The notes beneath the pieces were generated by a model. It had not been told where the DNA came from and searched no databases. It worked only from the letters and a program-made list of their open reading frames with translations. 59,618 nucleotides of DNA. It comes from Deltaproteobacteria bacterium (GTDB lineage Bacteria > SAR324 > XYD2-FULL-50-16). A program made the translations under genes and the position numbers. Position 1 is the stretch's first letter, and every line of letters begins with the position of its first letter. Below are positions 1 to 8,806 of this stretch, piece after piece. Location of the stretch: positions 1 to 59,618 of the forward strand of contig JABHWU010000114.1 of NCBI GenBank assembly GCA_018657625.1. Direction: 5' to 3'.

Positions 1-83
1 ACCGAAACCCAAGGAGAAAGCACCGAAACCCAAGGAGATAGTGCCAAAACCCAAGGAGATAGTGCCAGAACCCAAGGAGATAG
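1..83 (+). repeat. 21-bp tandem repeat inside the tolA-like gene
   Basis: Four consecutive 21-bp units (starting at 1, 22, 43 and 64) share the core acccaaggaga and differ at a few bases. They encode a seven-residue Pro-Lys-Glu unit (PKPKEKA, PKPKEIV, PKPKEIV, PEPKEIE). The array runs off the left edge, so its true copy number is unknown. Such Pro/Lys/Glu stretches commonly form the extended periplasm-spanning segment of TolA/TonB proteins. Confidence 0.9.
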
Positions 84-967
84 AAAAACCAAGTTTAGCT
101 CCGGATACTATAAGTGTACTGACAGATTTTCTGGAAGTTAATGACACCTCATTAATAGAAGAAGATTTTGATTTTAGCGAAAAAGAGTTAGCACAAGAAC
201 CTATAACTATTGACACCACAGAACCTGTGGATGAAGAAATTGCTTCTTTGGATATTAATGAATTAATCGAATCCCTGGAAGAACAATTGGTAGAAACAGC
301 TGAAACTCAAGATGAAGCGGAACCTGAAGTTGCGTCTGTTCCTGAACCGGTTGACGAAAGCATGTTAATTGAGGATGAACCTATAATAGAAGTTGCTCAG
401 ATTGAAGTCGAAGCCAAAGAGTCGGTTTTTGAAGTTGAAAAAGTAGATAGTATTCCAGATACAGGTATCAGATCTATTAAGAAGAAATCTAAGGCAAAAC
501 AGAAAAAAATTGCTCAGACCTATAATGAATTGCTGAAGAAGTTACAAAAAAATAATTTACTAAAAACAGATTCGGCGTCGAAAACAGGAAAAATTTCTAT
601 AAAGGATATTTCCAAAGTTAAGGCCTTAATTCAGCAAAAAGCAAATTTGCTTTCTCAAAAGAAATTGAACATTAAATATAAAAGCCCGCCAATGACGGGT
701 GTTATGAGAAAAAAATATGTTCAATCAGTGAATAAAATGTTGAAAAAACATTGGAACAGTCCCCTGGAAATAGACGAAGATTTGGTCGTAAGAGTGACAG
801 TAAAAATAGCAAAAAACGGTGGAATTTTATTTTATGAGTTGGTTGAAACATCAGGAAATTGGCCATTTGATCAATCAGTCAAAGATTTGTTTAGAAAATT
901 AAAAAAACTGGTTCCATTACCGGATGGCTATCCTGGGTTGTATACTGAAATCGGTTTGAGTTTTTAA
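2..967 (+). CDS. TolA/TonB-like energy transducer, 5' partial
   Basis: The reading frame is open through the left edge, so the N-terminus, where the inner-membrane anchor would be, is missing. A GTG at 41 lies inside the repeat array and is not a credible start. The visible order is Pro-Lys-Glu repeats, a long acidic region (roughly residues 20-150 from the edge), a Lys-rich stretch, and a C-terminal domain of about 85 residues with the TonB/TolA-C look: a helix ending in LKKHWNSPLEID, then strands VVRVTVKIAKNGGILFYELV and a final strand. It lies 36 bp before tolB and is followed by a CpoB-like gene. In Tol systems TolA couples the proton-motive force to the outer-membrane TolB-Pal complex. 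The context supports TolA over TonB. No pal gene is visible in this window. Confidence 0.75.
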   Translation, partial: PKPKEKAPKPKEIVPKPKEIVPEPKEIEKPSLAPDTISVLTDFLEVNDTSLIEEDFDFSEKELAQEPITIDTTEPVDEEIASLDINELIESLEEQLVETAETQDEAEPEVASVPEPVDESMLIEDEPIIEVAQIEVEAKESVFEVEKVDSIPDTGIRSIKKKSKAKQKKIAQTYNELLKKLQKNNLLKTDSASKTGKISIKDISKVKALIQQKANLLSQKKLNIKYKSPPMTGVMRKKYVQSVNKMLKKHWNSPLEIDEDLVVRVTVKIAKNGGILFYELVETSGNWPFDQSVKDLFRKLKKLVPLPDGYPGLYTEIGLSF

Positions 968-1003
968 CAAGGTTAAGGAACTTAACCCCAATTGAGGTGA
1001 ATT

Positions 1004-2266
1004 ATGAAAATTTTTAAAAAAGTATTTTGGTTGATTGCAGCATTTACTCTTTTTGCTTCCACTGGTTTCAGTGAAGACTATTATCAGATCGATAAACCTG
1101 GGATTAAAAAATTTGGAATTTCGGTGGCATCAGCCACTGATTCCTCTGGAAACAAAGCCTTTACAGAGCAGCTTGAAACAATGCTGGAGCAGTCGCTTCT
1201 TTTTAAAATAGTTGACAAAAAAGATGCTGATTTTATTTTTAATATGAGTGCTTCAATTGAGGAAAAAGCGATTTGGTTTACTTTGGAAGGTGCAAAAAGT
1301 AAAATTGTTACTGAAAGGACTTTTGGTGTAAAACTGAAGAATACTGATGCGGAATATTTGAAATTCAGGACTGCCCAGGTTGCAAACAAAGTCATTCAAG
1401 AACTTTTTAAAATTAAAGGCGCTTTAGGCAGCACCATCGTTTATTCCAGAACAGAAGATAATCGAAAAATGCTATATATGAATCAAGTGGCAGTACAATC
1501 AAATCCTGCCAGAGTAACCTATAATCAATACTCAAATTCTAATGTTAGCTGGAGTCCTGATAAAACTAAAATTGTTTACACAGCACATACCAGCAAAGGA
1601 AGCCAGATAATGATGCAACAAATCATTCCTTTACTTTTAAAAACATCAGTAGTTTATAAAGAACTCGGAAAAGCTAGTGGCCCTTATTGGGGGGCTGACA
1701 ATAATATTTACATGACATTACATATTACCAGTCAAAATTCGGATATCTATAAATTCGGTTTTAGTGATTCAGATTCAGCAGAACTTGCTAAAGTTAAACG
1801 GATGACGAGCAATTCAGGGATTGAGACAGAGGGACAATTATCCCCCGACGGAACGCAACTGGCTTATGTTTCTGATAAAACCGGTAGTCCACAAATATAT
1901 CTATTAGATGTTAATGACGATAATACCACACGCTTAACACATACTGGTGGTTATAATGTAACACCGACCTGGTCACCTAATGGGAAATCAATTGCATTTA
2001 GAGGTATACGTAATAAAATATCATCTATTTATCGAATTGAATTATCTTCTAAAAAAGAGCGCCAAATTACTCCAAATGCTATTGATGCTGAAGATCCAAC
2101 CTGGTCTCCTGACAATTCTTTGATTGCTTTTGTTGGGAAACGGGGTGATTCAGCGACTAAAATATATTTTGCTCTCGCCAGCGGTGCCAAAGAATATAAT
2201 CGATTGACCAATAGTGGTGATGAAGTCATTGAAACAGCTCCTTCCTGGGGACCAGATCTTCAGTAA
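1004..2266 (+). CDS. tolB: TolB, periplasmic beta-propeller of the Tol-Pal system
   Basis: This 420-residue protein starts at ATG 1004 behind a GAGGTG ribosome-binding site. It has a signal peptide of about 23 residues (MKIFKKVFWLIAAFTLFAST, then GFSED). The N-terminal domain (about 25-150) is followed by beta-propeller repeats carrying the typical TolB words: VSWSPDKTKIVY, QLSPDGTQLAYVSDK, PTWSPNGKSIAFRG and PTWSPDNSLIAFVGKRG. TolB binds Pal and outer-membrane porins and passes TolA force to the outer membrane during cell constriction. Its length is usual for the family. It sits between the tolA-like gene and a CpoB-like gene, the classical order apart from the absence of pal. Confidence 0.95.
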   Translation: MKIFKKVFWLIAAFTLFASTGFSEDYYQIDKPGIKKFGISVASATDSSGNKAFTEQLETMLEQSLLFKIVDKKDADFIFNMSASIEEKAIWFTLEGAKSKIVTERTFGVKLKNTDAEYLKFRTAQVANKVIQELFKIKGALGSTIVYSRTEDNRKMLYMNQVAVQSNPARVTYNQYSNSNVSWSPDKTKIVYTAHTSKGSQIMMQQIIPLLLKTSVVYKELGKASGPYWGADNNIYMTLHITSQNSDIYKFGFSDSDSAELAKVKRMTSNSGIETEGQLSPDGTQLAYVSDKTGSPQIYLLDVNDDNTTRLTHTGGYNVTPTWSPNGKSIAFRGIRNKISSIYRIELSSKKERQITPNAIDAEDPTWSPDNSLIAFVGKRGDSATKIYFALASGAKEYNRLTNSGDEVIETAPSWGPDLQ

Positions 2267-2276
2267 ATAATATAGA

Positions 2277-3110
2277 ATGAAAAAACAAGTTTTTAAAAGT
2301 ATTGTTATAACAATTTGGGTAGCAATCGCATGCTTCCCAAATGTTTTAAATGCACAGGACACTACCAAACAAATTAAACGAATTAATCGTACTCTGTTTG
2401 AATTTAAGCAGGAATTCTTAGAAACAAAAGAGAATTTTCTTAAAAAAGAACAAACCTGGAAACTACAACAGGAAAAATTTGAGCTATTAATCAAAAAATT
2501 AAACAGTGAAAGTGAAGCTGCCAGAAAAGAAGCTATAAAACTCCGTGCTCAAGTGGATAAGTTCGAAGAAATGATAGAAAACAGTGAAACAAAAAAACTA
2601 GGTGGTGATGTTGTGGACATCGCTTTATTTCTGGATCTTTTAATATATAAAGAAATAGGAGAACTTCAGTTCACAGATACACTATTACTGAAACTTATCA
2701 ATCGTCATGACTCCGCTATTTCCAAGGATTTACTTTTGTTTTACTTGGCCAGATACAAACATAGCATTGGAGAAAGTGAATTTGCTCTTGGTTATTATGG
2801 TAATATTTTAACTGATTATCCAGAAAGTCGATTGATTTCAAAAACCATTTTTGAAATGGGACAAATATTCGGTGAAACCGGAAAGGATCAAGAACAAAAA
2901 ACACTTTTACTTCAGCTTGCCAATCAGGAGAATCCAGATAAATACGGAAAATTGGCGATCAAAAAATTGCAATCCTTAGGTGTCGAAATTCCTAAACATC
3001 AAAAACAAGATGTCAGTATGGAAGATTTTCCGACGGAATCAAAACCAGAAAAAACAGAAAATAAAGATGAGCTTAATTTAGATAGTCTTGATTTTTCGTT
3101 TGATGAATAA
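2277..3110 (+). CDS. CpoB/YbgF-like periplasmic coiled-coil TPR protein
   Basis: This 277-residue protein begins 10 bp after tolB. It has a signal peptide (MKKQVFKSIVITIWVAIACF, cut probably after LNAQ), a coiled coil at about residues 30-110 rich in Lys/Glu/Gln, and helical TPR-like repeats at about 120-225 (LARYKHSIGESEFALGYYGN, DYPESRLISKTIFEMGQIF). The tail is acidic. This matches the usual architecture of CpoB, which joins peptidoglycan synthesis to Tol-driven constriction. The TPR segment is divergent, so the name rests on architecture plus position as the last gene of the tol operon. Confidence 0.65.
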   Translation: MKKQVFKSIVITIWVAIACFPNVLNAQDTTKQIKRINRTLFEFKQEFLETKENFLKKEQTWKLQQEKFELLIKKLNSESEAARKEAIKLRAQVDKFEEMIENSETKKLGGDVVDIALFLDLLIYKEIGELQFTDTLLLKLINRHDSAISKDLLLFYLARYKHSIGESEFALGYYGNILTDYPESRLISKTIFEMGQIFGETGKDQEQKTLLLQLANQENPDKYGKLAIKKLQSLGVEIPKHQKQDVSMEDFPTESKPEKTENKDELNLDSLDFSFDE

Positions 3111-3234
3111 TCCGCAGTATTAAGCCCTGATTAATTCTAATATCAGGGTTTAATCACCTATCCATCCTGGGTACAGAAGTTGATCAACCCATAAGCTATT
3201 TCCATGTTTGTATCTCTATGCGTTTTAGTTTAGG

Positions 3235-3520
3235 GTTGTTTTCTCTTAGAACTTATACTATTTTTTAAAGCTTACAACATAGGTAAACTATTTGTGATAA
3301 CATGTTTAATTGCCTGGTGGTTTTTAAAAATTATAGTTCTGTAATTCTTTGATATTAAAATTATAAAACAAATTTTAGTTGTCTTCTCTCAGAATTTGTA
3401 TTATTTTTCAAAGTTCATAACCTGGGTAAACTATATTTGAAGATTTGCTCGTTTTGAATACCGGTTATTAAAATATTACTGTTTTGTGATTTCCTAAAGT
3501 TAGAACTGCAAAACAAATTT
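3235..3520. repeat. Diverged tandem duplication of about 144 bp before the TPR/YedE pair
   Basis: Two adjacent units start at 3235 and 3378. Copy 1 gttgttttctcttagaactt aligns with copy 2 gttgtcttctctcagaattt. Further on, ataggtaaactat aligns with ctgggtaaactat. Both copies end in an aaacaaattt run (3366 and 3511), so the period is 143-145 bp. The second copy ends just before the ribosome-binding site of the next gene. The rest of the gap from 3111 holds no convincing gene. The array probably duplicates a promoter or leader region. Confidence 0.75.
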
Positions 3521-3547
3521 TGAAATATTTTGTTCAAGAGGAAAAAA

Positions 3548-3988
3548 ATGAGATTGAGAGCACTTTTATTATTTGTAGCAGCAATATTGATGACAATTCC
3601 TCTATTATCATCAAGTTCTTTTGCTGAAGAGACGTCTAAATTCGTACCAAATAAATTGTTATGTGCAAAAATGATCAGGTATGGTCAGGAAGCCTATACA
3701 AGAGGTAGATTTCAAGATGCCAAAGATTTTTTTAGAAAAGCCGTAACTTATGATCCAAATTCAAAAAAGGCCTGGCTTTTTTATGATCAAGCAGTTCTGT
3801 TTGCTTTAGCTGAGAGAGTGGAGAGAAAAGAGAATAGAGACTTGTTGCTACCAGGCAACCCTAAAATACCGCCACAAGGACAGCATTCTTCGTTACCAGC
3901 GGTAGTGGAAGATTTATATGTTACTCCGGAACCAGCTGAAACTGATGCTGATGTTGAAGAAGAAGAAGAAGAAGAGGAAGGATGCTAG
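3548..3988 (+). CDS. Small secreted TPR-like protein with poly-Glu tail
   Basis: ATG 3548 is preferred over an in-frame TTG at 3530 because AAGAGG (3536-3541) sits at the right distance before the ATG. The 146-residue product has a signal peptide (MRLRALLLFVAAILMTIPLL, then SSSSFAEE) and one TPR-like helix pair (GQEAYTRGRFQDAKDFFRKA, VTYDPNSKKAWLFYDQAVLF). It ends in an acidic tail of consecutive glutamates and a terminal Cys. It lies 10 bp before the YeeE/YedE-like transporter and is surely co-transcribed with it. I do not recognise a named family. A periplasmic partner of the transporter is an inference from gene order only. Confidence 0.8.
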   Translation: MRLRALLLFVAAILMTIPLLSSSSFAEETSKFVPNKLLCAKMIRYGQEAYTRGRFQDAKDFFRKAVTYDPNSKKAWLFYDQAVLFALAERVERKENRDLLLPGNPKIPPQGQHSSLPAVVEDLYVTPEPAETDADVEEEEEEEEGC

Positions 3989-3998
3989 GAGATATAAT

Positions 3999-5186
3999 AT
4001 GAGCAATGAAGAAAAAGAAAGCAGTGTTTTAACGCAAGTTATTAAGGATGGTTATAAGAATATATTTGAGGAACAGTGGTCAGTGATGACTGCTGGATTT
4101 TTGCTGGCAATAGTCAGTATATTTGCTTTTATGATTGCCAGACCATGGGGAGTTGTTGGCGGCCTGAGGAACTGGGCAGATTGGCTTTTTTACGCTGTCG
4201 GTCTATATGATAAAAGCCCAACATCAGCGATTATATCAACTGGTTCTGTGATTACCTTTGGACTACTTTGGGGTGCTTTTGCTTCGGCCTTGATGGCCAA
4301 ACAATTTAAAATTCAAATGGCACCTAGATTAGAAATAATTAAAGGTGTTTTTGGCGGAATTTTGATAGGGATAGGTTCTGCTTTAGCCGGTGGTTGTAAT
4401 CTTGGTGGGTTTTATCAGGCAGCTGCTTCATTATCTTTAAGCGGAATACTGATGCTGGTCGGATTGTTGATGGGTGCGAATATTGGGATTCGATATTTAT
4501 ATTGGGAGATGGAGAATCTAACAACGGGTTCTATTAATACCTCAACCAGCGGTTTTGACTGGAAGCCTTACCAACCTTATATTGGTGTTTTTGCTTTTGT
4601 TGCAGCCTTTATAGCTACTTATTATTATAGTTTAAATGCCTATACGACAATAGGTTTATTGTTATTGTGTGGCGTTGCTGTTGGTGTTATTTTCCAGAGA
4701 AGTAGACTTTGCTTTGTGGCAGCCTTTAGAGACCCATTTATGACGGGTGAAACAGATAAAACTAAAGCAATTATTATTAGTTTAATCATCTCAATGTTAG
4801 GGTATACGGCTCTCAAATGGGGAGGAATCAGAGGTGAAATGGTCTATGTAACCAGCACTTTCTGGTTTGGCAGTTTGATCGGTGGTTTTATTTTTGGTTT
4901 TGGAATGTTACTTGCTGGTGGTTGTGGTAGTGGATGTGCATTTAGAGCTGGTGAAGGTCAAATCAAACTGATTGTGTCACTATTGTTCTTTGCCTTGTCA
5001 AATTCATTATTTAAAGCGTTCATGAAAAGCTCACCGGAATTTACTGAATTTGTAGGTGGTAAATTTTTTCTTCCGGATTATTTACCTTGGTCAATATCTG
5101 CTTTCTTGATTATTGCGGTACTTTTAGTATGGTTCCTATTTGTAACCTGGAATGAAGAAACAGAAAAATTTGTGGTTGAAATGTAA
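3999..5186 (+). CDS. YeeE/YedE family sulfur-transport-type membrane protein
   Basis: ATG 3999 is chosen because TAGGAGA lies just upstream; the frame extends further 5' only by overlapping the previous gene in another frame. The 395-residue protein has about nine or ten hydrophobic segments. It carries the family's duplicated Gly/Cys signatures: GGCNLGG (Cys133), RLCFVAAFRDP (Cys238) and GGCGSGCAFRAGEGQ (Cys309 and Cys313). YeeE/YedE proteins move thiosulfate or related sulfur compounds across the inner membrane, with conserved cysteines contacting the substrate. The substrate here is inferred. The same window carries DsrEFH-type sulfurtransferases, which fits sulfur import, but the loci are 43 kb apart. 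Confidence 0.85.
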   Translation: MSNEEKESSVLTQVIKDGYKNIFEEQWSVMTAGFLLAIVSIFAFMIARPWGVVGGLRNWADWLFYAVGLYDKSPTSAIISTGSVITFGLLWGAFASALMAKQFKIQMAPRLEIIKGVFGGILIGIGSALAGGCNLGGFYQAAASLSLSGILMLVGLLMGANIGIRYLYWEMENLTTGSINTSTSGFDWKPYQPYIGVFAFVAAFIATYYYSLNAYTTIGLLLLCGVAVGVIFQRSRLCFVAAFRDPFMTGETDKTKAIIISLIISMLGYTALKWGGIRGEMVYVTSTFWFGSLIGGFIFGFGMLLAGGCGSGCAFRAGEGQIKLIVSLLFFALSNSLFKAFMKSSPEFTEFVGGKFFLPDYLPWSISAFLIIAVLLVWFLFVTWNEETEKFVVEM

Positions 5187-5198
5187 TATCAGTTCTTT

Positions 5199-5233
5199 AG
5201 TAAAGACATCTGGTAATAGCAGATGTTTTTACT
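5199..5233. terminator. Bidirectional rho-independent terminator
   Basis: agtaaagacatctg (5199-5212) pairs with cagatgtttttact (5220-5233) around a 7-nt loop. Thirteen of fourteen positions are Watson-Crick and the other is a G-U pair. It stands between the convergent ends of the YedE-like gene and manC, where a shared terminator is expected. Confidence 0.8.
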
Positions 5234-5247
5234 AATATAGTCTACGT

Positions 5248-6636
5248 TTAATCTCTCTCAATATCATTCTCATCTAAATACTCTCCCTGCTGAATTTCAA
5301 GCATTTTTAATACCATTGAACCCGGGTTATGGATAGAGTGCTGTATTGTTTTAGTGATGAAAGTAGATTGGTTTTCAGATAGGAATAGACTTTCATTGTT
5401 TTTTGTGACTTTAGCCGTTCCGCTAATAATCACCCAATGTTCACCGCGATGAAAATGCTTGTGAAATGAAATATTTTTACCGGGCAGGACTTCGATGACT
5501 CTGATTTTGAATTTTGAACTTTGATATATTTCATTATAACTTCCCCATGGTCGCACAACTTTAGTATGAAATTTATATTCTCCCCGATCTTCTTTCTTGA
5601 GCGTCTCAACAAGTTTTTTAACGTCCTGCGTTCTGGATAAATCACAAGCAAGCAGGGCATCACTGGTTTCGATTAAAATCAGGTTGTTTAATCCAACACC
5701 TGTAATGAGCTTTTTATCAGAAAAAATCAGACAGTTATTACAATCCTGTAAAATTACATTACCCCGGGTAACATTTCCAGACGAGTCTTTCTGACTAACC
5801 TGATAAATGCTTTCCCAACTCCCTAAATCATTCCAGCCAACATCCATGGGTACGACTGCCATTTTTTTCGATTTTTCCATTACTGCATAATCGATAGAAT
5901 CAGAAGCAACTTCATCGAATATTTTACCAATCGTTGTAGGATCTTTCAAATTATTACGAGGTTTATTATCTTTGAAGAAACAGTGGTATAAATCAGGGCA
6001 GAGTAGTTTATACTCATTTATAAAGGTCGATACGCGGGCCATAAAAATACCGGCATTCCAACTGTATTCTGGTGATTTAATGAATTTTTTGGCTTTCCTG
6101 AGATCAGGTTTTTCTTCAAAACAGTCAACTTCAAATCCGGAGAAAATAGGTTTTCCTGCTTTGATATATCCATAACCAATTTCTGCTCGATTGGGGCAAA
6201 TTCCAAATGTGACGAGTCTATTGTTATCGGCTAATATTTCTGCTTTCTTTAAATGTTCAATAAAAAGTGCTTCATTTTGAATCAAATGATCCGCCGGTAG
6301 AACCATAACAAATTCATTATGATATTCAAGTGGAATATTTGCTAAACCCCATAATACTGCCGGAGCTGTATTTTTAGCCATTGGCTCAAGTAGAATGTTT
6401 TCAGGGGGAAAATCAGATTGAATTTGTTCAGTTTGAATTTTTAATTCTACCTCATGATGTTTAGAGCCAATAATAAATGTTTTTTTAATCTCTATGACAG
6501 GCGCTAATCGTTGAATCGTTCCCTGCAAAAGAGATTCATGCGTTGATCCCAGGTTTAAAAATTGTTTTGGGGACATCGTTCTGCTAAAAGGCCACAATCG
6601 AGTTCCACTACCTCCGGCTAATATAATACAAATCAT
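5248..6636 (-). CDS. manC: Mannose-1-phosphate guanylyltransferase / mannose-6-phosphate isomerase
   Basis: This 462-residue bifunctional enzyme makes GDP-mannose for surface polysaccharide. The N-terminal nucleotidyltransferase begins with the pyrophosphorylase signature GGSGTRLWPFSR and contains CFEEKPD and NAGIFMARV. The C-terminal cupin (about 350-462) carries the type II isomerase motifs RPWGSYNEI, a metal-binding KHFHRGEHWVIISGTA and EIQQGEYLDENDIER. Its length is usual for ManC/AlgA/RfbM. It is 17 bp downstream of an unknown secreted-protein gene on the same strand. No complete capsule or O-antigen cluster surrounds it. Confidence 0.93.
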   Translation of the reverse strand: MICIILAGGSGTRLWPFSRTMSPKQFLNLGSTHESLLQGTIQRLAPVIEIKKTFIIGSKHHEVELKIQTEQIQSDFPPENILLEPMAKNTAPAVLWGLANIPLEYHNEFVMVLPADHLIQNEALFIEHLKKAEILADNNRLVTFGICPNRAEIGYGYIKAGKPIFSGFEVDCFEEKPDLRKAKKFIKSPEYSWNAGIFMARVSTFINEYKLLCPDLYHCFFKDNKPRNNLKDPTTIGKIFDEVASDSIDYAVMEKSKKMAVVPMDVGWNDLGSWESIYQVSQKDSSGNVTRGNVILQDCNNCLIFSDKKLITGVGLNNLILIETSDALLACDLSRTQDVKKLVETLKKEDRGEYKFHTKVVRPWGSYNEIYQSSKFKIRVIEVLPGKNISFHKHFHRGEHWVIISGTAKVTKNNESLFLSENQSTFITKTIQHSIHNPGSMVLKMLEIQQGEYLDENDIERD

Positions 6637-6653
6637 TTTAGATGCGACTATTG

Positions 6654-7454
6654 TTATTGATTGGAAATTCTATAAAATTGATGGTTGAGTTTAAGTCTCA
6701 CCACCTTTAAATGCATGTTAATACTAATGGTTGATTCACTTAAGCTGTAATCAGTATTTTTATAAATTAAATATAATTTGTCTTTATAGTCATCAGGAAT
6801 ATTTTTGTATACGCCGGATTTTGTTGCTGTGCATTTATACTGTTCGCAATCTTTTCCAGTTGCGAGCAAGCTATCAGCTGATTTTCTATCCAGAATGAAA
6901 CTCAAGGCTTTGGGAAAGACAAGATTATATTTAATTTTTTTAATCCCAGGTTTTATTTGATAGTACCGCGAATTCTCAGCAAGATTGGCGTTTTTGAGGA
7001 ATAAAGCTTTACTAATTACGGGTGAATGAAAGGATTCTGGCTCCCAGGTAAGATGGATCTGGTGCCTATTATTGCCTAAATTTTGTTTCGAAATGTTTAA
7101 AAAAACAACAGGAACTGTTATAAATTTAGGAATCTTACCAATTTTTTGGTCGTTAAGGTATTGATCATAATAACAAGAACTTTTCAAACGCGATTGAAAA
7201 CATCCGAAAACCTCTTTTTCGACCATACGCTTTGTCATTTTATTGGAGTTGGTTCGGTTAGCCAGTCCCCAAAATGTTTTTTTAATTAAATCCGGATGAA
7301 ATCGATAGAAATTTTGGTATTCGGAGAAGAACTCCGAATAATCAATATTGTTCTTAACTGTGTTGGCCCATACATGATTTATGCTAAAGGCGATTAGTAT
7401 AATGCTACAGATAAACCATTTTTGAAATTTTTTGTAGTAAATATATTTTGACAT
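6654..7454 (-). CDS. Secreted protein of unknown function
   Basis: This 266-residue protein has a Lys/Tyr-rich N-terminus and a hydrophobic signal segment (WFICSIILIAFSINHVWANT) with a likely cleavage site after VWA. The mature part is basic, rich in Lys, Asn and Tyr, with predicted beta strands in the second half. Four cysteines (FGCF, SSCYY, KDCEQYKC) could make disulfides in the periplasm. It lies 17 bp upstream of manC and may share its transcript. I do not recognise the family. Confidence 0.75.
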   Translation of the reverse strand: MSKYIYYKKFQKWFICSIILIAFSINHVWANTVKNNIDYSEFFSEYQNFYRFHPDLIKKTFWGLANRTNSNKMTKRMVEKEVFGCFQSRLKSSCYYDQYLNDQKIGKIPKFITVPVVFLNISKQNLGNNRHQIHLTWEPESFHSPVISKALFLKNANLAENSRYYQIKPGIKKIKYNLVFPKALSFILDRKSADSLLATGKDCEQYKCTATKSGVYKNIPDDYKDKLYLIYKNTDYSLSESTISINMHLKVVRLKLNHQFYRISNQ

Positions 7455-7603
7455 CTTATGAAATTTCCATTTTTAATTAACAAAAGGATGATACTTATTT
7501 ACAAGTTAAATAAATAATATTGCAGGTTGAATGTCACTTCAAACATATGTACTATTACTCCCAAAGGTTTTCAATATTTTAATCATAAAATTAGGAATTA
7601 AAC

Positions 7604-7828
7604 ATGTGGCGTTTATTATCAGTTATTGCTGCTGTGACATCTTTTGTCAGTGTTTTTCTATATTGGTCTAAAAGAAAACAACTATTTGAAGATGATCATT
7701 ACTATCTTTATGGAGACTCCCAGTATCAGGAACCGCCGAATGATTACTCAAAAATAGACAAAAGCAGTATAGCCAACCATTCTAAGATTCAAGAAGAATC
7801 TGTTAAGGTCTCCAACCTGGTTAATTAA
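7604..7828 (+). CDS. Small single-pass membrane protein
   Basis: This 74-residue product has one N-terminal membrane segment (LLSVIAAVTSFVSVFLYW), a basic stop-transfer patch (SKRKQ) and an acidic, polar tail rich in Tyr, Ser and Asp. A weak AGGA motif precedes the ATG. It converges on rlpA with an 8-bp gap. The topology is that of a real small membrane protein, but no family is recognised. Confidence 0.6.
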   Translation: MWRLLSVIAAVTSFVSVFLYWSKRKQLFEDDHYYLYGDSQYQEPPNDYSKIDKSSIANHSKIQEESVKVSNLVN

Positions 7829-7836
7829 GTAAAAAC

Positions 7837-8631
7837 TTACTTTTTAAAACTTCTGACAAAGTTATTAATACCCTCGGCTTTGAGTTTTTTTGAAAATTGA
7901 ACAGCCTGATCTCTTTTTAAATATGGCCCGGCGACAATAGTAAATGTTTCTTTTTTATAGGGGTCGATGGAAAATTTGATTTGATGGTATTTATTACTCA
8001 GTTGATCGATATATTTGATGGCGTTTTCCTTGTTTCTAAATACAGCCAACTGAATTACAACTTGTTTATAAGGTAGTAGGCCGTCTTTTGGGTTAAAATC
8101 GTCAGGAAATTGAATTACATCCAAAGAGACTCTGGCTGTTCCCTGCTCTAAGAAACCGAGCAAATTTGCTGCTTTTTTTGTTAAATCGATAATTCTATTC
8201 TTCTTATATGGCCCACGGTCATTGATTCTAACAGTAACAGCACCCTGGTTTTCCAAATTTACAACCCTGACGATTGTATTCATCGGTAACAATTTGTGAG
8301 CTGCAGTCATCATGTTTTGATCATATTTTTCACCATTTGCCGTTAGTTTCCCATGAAAACCAGGTCCGTACCAGGAAGCATACCCATCCATTTGTTCCCG
8401 TTGAAACGGAACGATTTTTTTAGGGCTATCTTTAAATATTTGTTGATGCGTTGATTGACTACTTTTTTTTGCCAGACTTTTAGGTGAATTTTTTTTGACA
8501 ATGGGTTTTTTCCAATTCGATGGTGTATAAAACGACTTCCTGGTTTGAACATTCGTTGAAGATTGTGTACTACAATTAACAACGATGACTGATAGAATTA
8601 GATAGATAAAGATGGATTTTTTTTTAATCAT
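7837..8631 (-). CDS. rlpA: RlpA-type septal lytic transglycosylase lipoprotein
   Basis: This 264-residue protein has a lipoprotein signal ending in the lipobox VVNC, so it is anchored in a membrane, probably the outer one. The double-psi beta-barrel (about 85-175) contains YASWYGPGFHGKLTANGEKYD, TAAHKLLP and VRINDRGPY, matching the Glu/Asp/His and Asp active-site surroundings of RlpA. A C-terminal SPOR domain (about 188-262) binds denuded septal glycan (motifs VVIQLAVFRNKENA and FTIVAGPYLKRDQA). RlpA cleaves peptide-free glycan strands at the division site. It is divergently transcribed from a putative barrel protein gene. Confidence 0.9.
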   Translation of the reverse strand: MIKKKSIFIYLILSVIVVNCSTQSSTNVQTRKSFYTPSNWKKPIVKKNSPKSLAKKSSQSTHQQIFKDSPKKIVPFQREQMDGYASWYGPGFHGKLTANGEKYDQNMMTAAHKLLPMNTIVRVVNLENQGAVTVRINDRGPYKKNRIIDLTKKAANLLGFLEQGTARVSLDVIQFPDDFNPKDGLLPYKQVVIQLAVFRNKENAIKYIDQLSNKYHQIKFSIDPYKKETFTIVAGPYLKRDQAVQFSKKLKAEGINNFVRSFKK

Positions 8632-8806
8632 AAAAATTGTAATAAAAAGAGATGAAATATTAAAGGGATACGTAATAATTGTAAAATAAATATGAGTTGT
8701 AAATGCTAATATTCTGCCAAATTTGATACTGAAGTGTACATAATTTGCATTTTGAAAAATTAAATAAAGATATTATTAAGAAAATCAGTCAGCTATTTAA
8801 TTTTTT

